From assembly GCA_003134995.1 (NCBI GenBank), contig PLDC01000024.1, positions 1 to 64,000 on the forward strand: 64,000 bases of DNA, read 5' to 3'. This document shows positions 60,187 to 64,000 of the stretch, one piece after another (the stretch's first letter is position 1; each line of letters opens with the position of its first letter). The DNA comes from Acidobacteriaceae bacterium. GTDB lineage: Bacteria > Acidobacteriota > Terriglobia > Terriglobales > Acidobacteriaceae. Made by a program: the position numbers and the translations under genes. The notes beneath the pieces are model-generated. The model saw only the letters and a list, made by a program, of their open reading frames with translations, ran no database searches and was not told the origin of the DNA.

Positions 60187-61581
60187 CTAACAGCGCACCA
60201 CTTTGGGACTGTCAATCCCTTTGGTTGCGTTGCGCGTGTCCACGACCAACTGGGCCTCGCCGACAATTTTTTTGTAATCGTAATCGGAGTGATCGGTAAT
60301 GATCACGATGCAATCGTATTCGCCAAGCTTGTCTAATTCCGCACGCTTCATCTGCAGGTCGTACTTGCGTCCCTTGCCGATGAAAGGGAAGTAAGGATCG
60401 TGATAGCTGACCTGTGCGCCTTCGTGTTGCAAGAGTTCGATGACGGTGAGGGCGGGTGATTCGCGCAGATCGTCGATGTCTTTCTTGTAGGCCACACCGA
60501 GAATGAGGACACGCGCGCCGTTCACCGACTTTTTATGCTGGTTCAGCGCTCCGCCGATGGAGGCGAGCACATGGTACGGCATGTTGTTATTGATTTCACC
60601 CGCGAGTTCGATGAAGCGCGTGCGGAAATCGAATTCCTTTGCCTTCCATGAAAGATAGAAGGGATCGATAGGAATGCAATGTCCACCGAGGCCAGGCCCG
60701 GGGTAGAAGGGATGAAAGCCGAAAGGCTTGGTGGAAGCGGCAGCGATGACTTCCCAGATGTCGATGCCCATGCGCAGGCAGAGCAATTTGAGTTCATTGA
60801 CCAGGGCAATGTTGACGCAGCGGTAGATATTTTCCAGCAGCTTCGTCATCTCGGCGGCGGCGGGCGACGAGACCGGAACCGTGCGATGGAAGATGGAACC
60901 GTAAAGGGTGCCGGCTAATTCCGCGGCTTGCGGATTGACTCCGCCTACGACTTTAGGAATGTCACAGCGGGCGACAGTTGTGTTGCCCGGATCCTCGCGC
61001 TCAGGTGAGAACGCTACGAAAAATTCTTTTTCCGCGCTGCCAGCGCCGGGGGAATTGTTGGAGGAAGCTGCCGTCGAAGCGGTGCGAGCAGCTTTCAGTC
61101 CCTGCTTGTTCTCTTTTTCGAGGATGGGCAGCATGACTTCTTCCGTGGTGCCGGGGTAGGTTGTGCTTTCGAGAATCACCAACTGGCCGGGCTGAAGATG
61201 CGGCGCAAGCGCGTGTGTGGTATCGGTGATGTAGCTCAGGTCGGGTTCGTGATATTGGTTGAGGGGCGTGGGGACGCAGATGATGATCGCGTCCATGGCA
61301 TCGAGGCGGGAGTAGTCGGATGTGGCGGAAAAGCCCTGCGCCTGTGCGCTCCTGATTTCTTCGGCCGCGATGCGGTAGATATAAGACTCGCCGCGGGCGA
61401 GGGTGTCGACTTTTCGCTGATCGATGTCGAAGCCAGTCACGGCAAATTTTTGCTCGCTGAAGAGCAGGGCAAGAGGCAATCCGACGTAGCCGAGGCCGAT
61501 GATTCCGACCCGCGCCTGACGCTGCTGGATTTTGTTCTTGAGTTGCTCGGGAGTGTGACTTGGGGCAGAGTGGTTCGTCAT
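60187..61581 (-). CDS. nucleotide-sugar (UDP-N-acetyl-hexosamine) 6-dehydrogenase
   Basis: A 464-residue NAD-linked dehydrogenase, of the WbpA/WecC type. The Rossmann motif IIGLGYVGLPLALLF, IICVPTPLNQYHEPDLSYI, and the catalytic Cys in GPGLGGHCIPIDPFYLSW are present; the end has DLRESPALTVIELLQHEG. An unusual low-complexity insert (GLKAARTASTAASSNNSP) lies near residue 160. It supplies a uronic sugar for surface polysaccharide. No polysaccharide genes are next to it. Confidence 0.85.
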   Translation of the reverse strand: MTNHSAPSHTPEQLKNKIQQRQARVGIIGLGYVGLPLALLFSEQKFAVTGFDIDQRKVDTLARGESYIYRIAAEEIRSAQAQGFSATSDYSRLDAMDAIIICVPTPLNQYHEPDLSYITDTTHALAPHLQPGQLVILESTTYPGTTEEVMLPILEKENKQGLKAARTASTAASSNNSPGAGSAEKEFFVAFSPEREDPGNTTVARCDIPKVVGGVNPQAAELAGTLYGSIFHRTVPVSSPAAAEMTKLLENIYRCVNIALVNELKLLCLRMGIDIWEVIAAASTKPFGFHPFYPGPGLGGHCIPIDPFYLSWKAKEFDFRTRFIELAGEINNNMPYHVLASIGGALNQHKKSVNGARVLILGVAYKKDIDDLRESPALTVIELLQHEGAQVSYHDPYFPFIGKGRKYDLQMKRAELDKLGEYDCIVIITDHSDYDYKKIVGEAQLVVDTRNATKGIDSPKVVRC

Positions 61582-61696
61582 CGTCGCGAAAGCGCGTGTC
61601 TATTGGTGGAGTTCGCTCTCGATTCTAGCACGCACTTACGCGCCCGGGCGACGGCAGCGTGCCGAACGATTTCTTGTTTTCCGAGGTTGGGAATTT

Positions 61697-62293
61697 ATGG
61701 AAAGACGGGCACTGAAGAAGCGCGCGTGGCTGGTGGTCTTGTTGGCGATTGGAGGTTTGTTGGCAGGGTTGGCCGCGAAAGCTGGCAGCTTTCTTATCGT
61801 GGATGAACCGCGCCGCTCCGATGTGATTCTGGTGCTGGCCGGGGAGACGGACCGGCGTCCGGCGCGCGCCCTCGAACTTCTAGCGCAGGGATATGGCCGC
61901 AGGGTGGTGCTGGATGTGCCGACAACTGCGAAGCTGTACGAATTCACACAGATTCAATTGGCACGGAAATATGTTGAGGATCTGCCGCAGGGGGCGCTGG
62001 TGAGCGTGTGCCCCATCGACGGACTATCGACTAAGGACGAATCGAAGGACGCAGAGAAGTGTATTGCACGCGACGGCGCCAGGAGCGTGCTGATCGTGAC
62101 TTCGGACTTTCATACCCGGCGCGCGCTGAGCATCTTTCGAAAGGAAGCTCCCGGGCATGAATATTCGGCCGCCGCCGCACGCAATGACGAACAGTTTGGC
62201 GCGCGATGGTGGACGCACCGGCAATGGTCGAAGACTTTTGTGGATGAATGGCTGCGATTGATCTGGTGGAAGACGGTTGATCGATGGCGGTGA
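61697..62293 (+). CDS. YdcF/SanA-like DUF218 protein
   Basis: A 198-residue protein with an N-terminal membrane segment (about 11-28) and a DUF218 fold: SDVILVLAGETDRRPARALE, LLAQGYGRRVVLDV, and VLIVTSDFHTRRALSIFRKE. DUF218 proteins act on envelope precursors. It is divergent from the sugar dehydrogenase and thus may act in the same pathway. Confidence 0.8.
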   Translation: MERRALKKRAWLVVLLAIGGLLAGLAAKAGSFLIVDEPRRSDVILVLAGETDRRPARALELLAQGYGRRVVLDVPTTAKLYEFTQIQLARKYVEDLPQGALVSVCPIDGLSTKDESKDAEKCIARDGARSVLIVTSDFHTRRALSIFRKEAPGHEYSAAAARNDEQFGARWWTHRQWSKTFVDEWLRLIWWKTVDRWR

Positions 62294-62317
62294 AGGGAAG
62301 GTCGCGGCAAGGCTCTT

Positions 62318-62394
62318 CACCACAGAGACACAGAGGAAGGCAAGAAAGAAAACGAATTCTGATTTTTTCTCCGTGCCTCTGTGTCTCTGTGGTG
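62318..62394. repeat. 19-base perfect inverted repeat CACCACAGAGACACAGAGG
   Basis: CACCACAGAGACACAGAGG at 62318-62336 is the exact reverse complement of 62376-62394, with a loop of about 39 bases. It follows the DUF218 stop and probably acts as a terminator. A looser relative, ACACAGAGGACACAGGGG, lies at 47970-47990. Confidence 0.75.
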
Positions 62395-62528
62395 CAAAAG
62401 ATCTTCGGAATATTAGAAAGTTTTCCACAGAAGCCGCCGTTCGATAGCACAAATTGCATTGACTGCCAAGAACTTTGGAGGGTAGGATTCGTTAACGGTA
62501 ATCAACTCAGTTATTAGCGGAGCGTGGG

Positions 62529-63197
62529 ATGGGCATGTCTGCTTTCCGGAAGATGGTAAGTTGCGTGCTGCTGTTGATGGTTCCGGGTTCGCTGTTAGCC
62601 GCCGATTCCGGTGCGGCCATGCTTTATGCTAATGGAGCTGCCTGGTTGAACGGCAGCCATGTGCCGAACTCCTCGGCGATTTTTGCAGGCGACCTTGTAC
62701 AGACCCGATCTGACTCCGCAGCCAACATTCATGCGCCCGGCTCGAGCATCACGGTTCTCGGCGATTCCCTGGTTCAATTTGAAGGCGCATTGTTAAAGGT
62801 GGAACACGGGGGCGTGAGCGTTTCCACGTCGAAAGGTGTAGCCACCACCGCCGGCGATGTGCGCGTGGCGCCGGCCTCCAATGCGTGGACTGAATTCAAT
62901 GTCACGGATATCGATGGAACGGTGCGAATCGCGGCCAATAAGGGGGACTTGACCATCACCGATGACGATGGCACGGTCACTCTTCCTCAAGGACAGGAAA
63001 CCACGCGGAACGAGCAATCCGACCAGGGCGATAAGAAGAAGAAAGACAAGAAGCGTGCGGCTGGCGCGGTTCCGGCGGCTGGCGGCGGCGCGTTAAATTC
63101 TCCGGTAGCCATCGGGGTGGGAGCGGCGGCAATTGGCGGCCTCACGATATGGGTACTGACGCGGAGCAGCAATCCGGTTAGCCCCGCGACTCCTTAG
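62529..63197 (+). CDS. exported FecR-domain protein
   Basis: A 222-residue protein. The signal peptide is MGMSAFRKMVSCVLLLMVPG and following; the FecR-like domain (about 28-150) has AWLNGSHVPNSSAIFAGDLV, SSITVLGDSLVQFEGALLKV and FNVTDIDGTVRIAANKGDLT. A Lys-rich linker (DKKKKDKKRAAG) and a hydrophobic C-terminus (PVAIGVGAAAIGGLTIWVLT) follow. It has no sigma gene beside it. A start six bases later (MSAFRK) is possible. Confidence 0.75.
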   Translation: MGMSAFRKMVSCVLLLMVPGSLLAADSGAAMLYANGAAWLNGSHVPNSSAIFAGDLVQTRSDSAANIHAPGSSITVLGDSLVQFEGALLKVEHGGVSVSTSKGVATTAGDVRVAPASNAWTEFNVTDIDGTVRIAANKGDLTITDDDGTVTLPQGQETTRNEQSDQGDKKKKDKKRAAGAVPAAGGGALNSPVAIGVGAAAIGGLTIWVLTRSSNPVSPATP

Positions 63198-63261
63198 TCA
63201 ACGCGCGATTCCATTCGGCGCAACCTAATCGGCTCAACGAAAATTCCCACTATCGCCCTGC

Positions 63262-63954
63262 TCAGAAATGCTCGCGCAACTCCGCGAACCTGCCGACGAT
63301 CAGCAACCGCTGACCTGCTGGAGCCGCGTTCACTTCTTCATGCTCCAGGATCCACGTATCGCCGTGAGGAACGAAAACCGCGTGCAGACCCGCGGCCAGC
63401 GCCGGATTGATATCGGACCTCGGGCTGTTGCCGATCATCCACGTGGATTCGCGAGCGAGTTCGTATTTCTCTGCCAGGGCGTGATAAACCGCGGAATCTT
63501 TTTCCGCCACGATTTCAGTTGCCGAAAAATATTCTTTCAATCCCGAGCGCTCGATTTTTCCCGATTGCTCCGCCAGCGCGCCCTTGGTCACCAGAATCAA
63601 ACGATGCCGCGTGCGAAGATACTCCAGCGTTTGCGGAACCTCCGGCAAGAACTCAATCGAATGATTTTCGATAGTGTGAGCAAAGCTTGTGATCTGGGCA
63701 TGCAATTCAGGTGTGACCGGCTGCACGCTCAGACACTCAAACGTGCGAACCAGCGAATGCGAGAAACTGTGCAGGCCGTAACCATGGGTCACGATGCACT
63801 CGCGCTCGACATTGTTGAGCACCTCGCGTACCTGCTCGGGGGAAAACTCAAGATGATTGAGAAACGAAATAAACTTCGCGATGGCGCGCTCGAAATAAAC
63901 GTTGTTCTCCCAAAGCGTGTCGTCGGCGTCGATGAGAAGGGTTTGTGGGAGCAA
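63262..63954 (-). CDS. HAD-superfamily hydrolase
   Basis: A 230-residue phosphatase-like protein. HAD motif I is LLIDADDTLWE (nucleophile D9 and D11), motif II lies in LILVTKGALAEQSG, and motif III/IV in WMIGNSPRSDINPALAAG. The cap domain is helical, of the YjjG/phosphoglycolate type. The start is TTG because no ATG or GTG occurs before motif I; it sits next to an AGCTCTTAG word run at 63955-63985. The substrate is unknown. Confidence 0.8.
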   Translation of the reverse strand: MLPQTLLIDADDTLWENNVYFERAIAKFISFLNHLEFSPEQVREVLNNVERECIVTHGYGLHSFSHSLVRTFECLSVQPVTPELHAQITSFAHTIENHSIEFLPEVPQTLEYLRTRHRLILVTKGALAEQSGKIERSGLKEYFSATEIVAEKDSAVYHALAEKYELARESTWMIGNSPRSDINPALAAGLHAVFVPHGDTWILEHEEVNAAPAGQRLLIVGRFAELREHF

Positions 63955-63985
63955 GCTTTTAGCTCTTAGCCTTTAGCTCTTAGCT
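63955..63985. repeat. TTAGCTCTTAGC word run
   Basis: A run of TTAGCTCTTAGCCTTTAGCT-type words follows the HAD start on the upstream side, up to the window end. Confidence 0.5.
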
Positions 63986-64000
63986 AGCCCGGTAATCGGG

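Overview
The window looks like a chromosomal segment of an Acidobacteriota bacterium, probably class Terriglobia (Koribacter or Sulfotelmatobacter type). This assignment is inferred from content: a group 1h (high-affinity, atmospheric) [NiFe]-hydrogenase cluster, PadR-controlled membrane genes, Ser/Thr kinases carrying TPR and TolB-like parts, many dispersed GC-rich palindromic repeats, and fairly high GC with wide use of GTG and TTG starts. No rRNA or tRNA gene, CRISPR array or complete insertion sequence was seen.

Layout. (1) 1-4.6 kb: a repeat-rich area with a few small genes (PDZ protein, PD-(D/E)XK-like protein, zinc-ribbon membrane peptide, unknowns) among degenerate copies of a composite palindromic repeat. 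(2) 4.6-31.1 kb, all on the minus strand and read right to left: hisI-G-D-C-B-H-F-A, an extra hydrogenase small subunit, a PAS histidine kinase and LuxR-type regulator, hydrogenase small and large subunits, a NifU-like protein, DUF5947 and DUF6084 proteins, a cluster-specific unknown, the hydrogenase endoprotease, a 67-residue membrane protein, two YceI proteins, hypC-D-E, a double SIS protein, a Uxx-star glutaredoxin-like protein, and hypF-A-B. Upstream of hisI is a clear transcription attenuator: a sigma70-like promoter, a 23-codon leader with seven His codons (six in a row), competing RNA hairpins and a terminator. (3) 31.2-43.7 kb: two Ser/Thr kinases, an FMN-dependent alpha-hydroxy-acid oxidase, a PadR module with a large operator palindrome, an M28 peptidase, a secreted SH3-like protein, a broken PAS-GGDEF gene joined to a MotB/OmpA-like 3' end, and a TonB-like protein. 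(4) 43.9-50.1 kb: a Tat-exported sulfite-oxidase-fold protein with a membrane cytochrome b, an ECF sigma/anti-sigma pair, an MXKDX-repeat protein, an M16 peptidase and a membrane protein. (5) 50.1-64 kb: rlmN overlapping a histidine kinase tail to tail, a second histidine kinase/NarL-type pair, a small Flp pilin, a cupin-like protein, an M48 protease, a TonB-like protein, a nucleotide-sugar dehydrogenase, a YdcF-type protein, a FecR-domain protein and a HAD hydrolase.

How it works together. Regions 4.6-24.7 kb hold what is needed to build a group 1h uptake hydrogenase: structural subunits, all six Hyp factors, the C-terminal protease and conserved accessory proteins. The most striking points are the attenuator at the head of the histidine operon, the second small subunit lying 19 bases behind hisA and just ahead of a PAS sensor kinase, and two tandem cytosolic-looking YceI (isoprenoid-binding family) proteins inside the maturation operon. 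All assignments come from reading the sequence; no database search was run.
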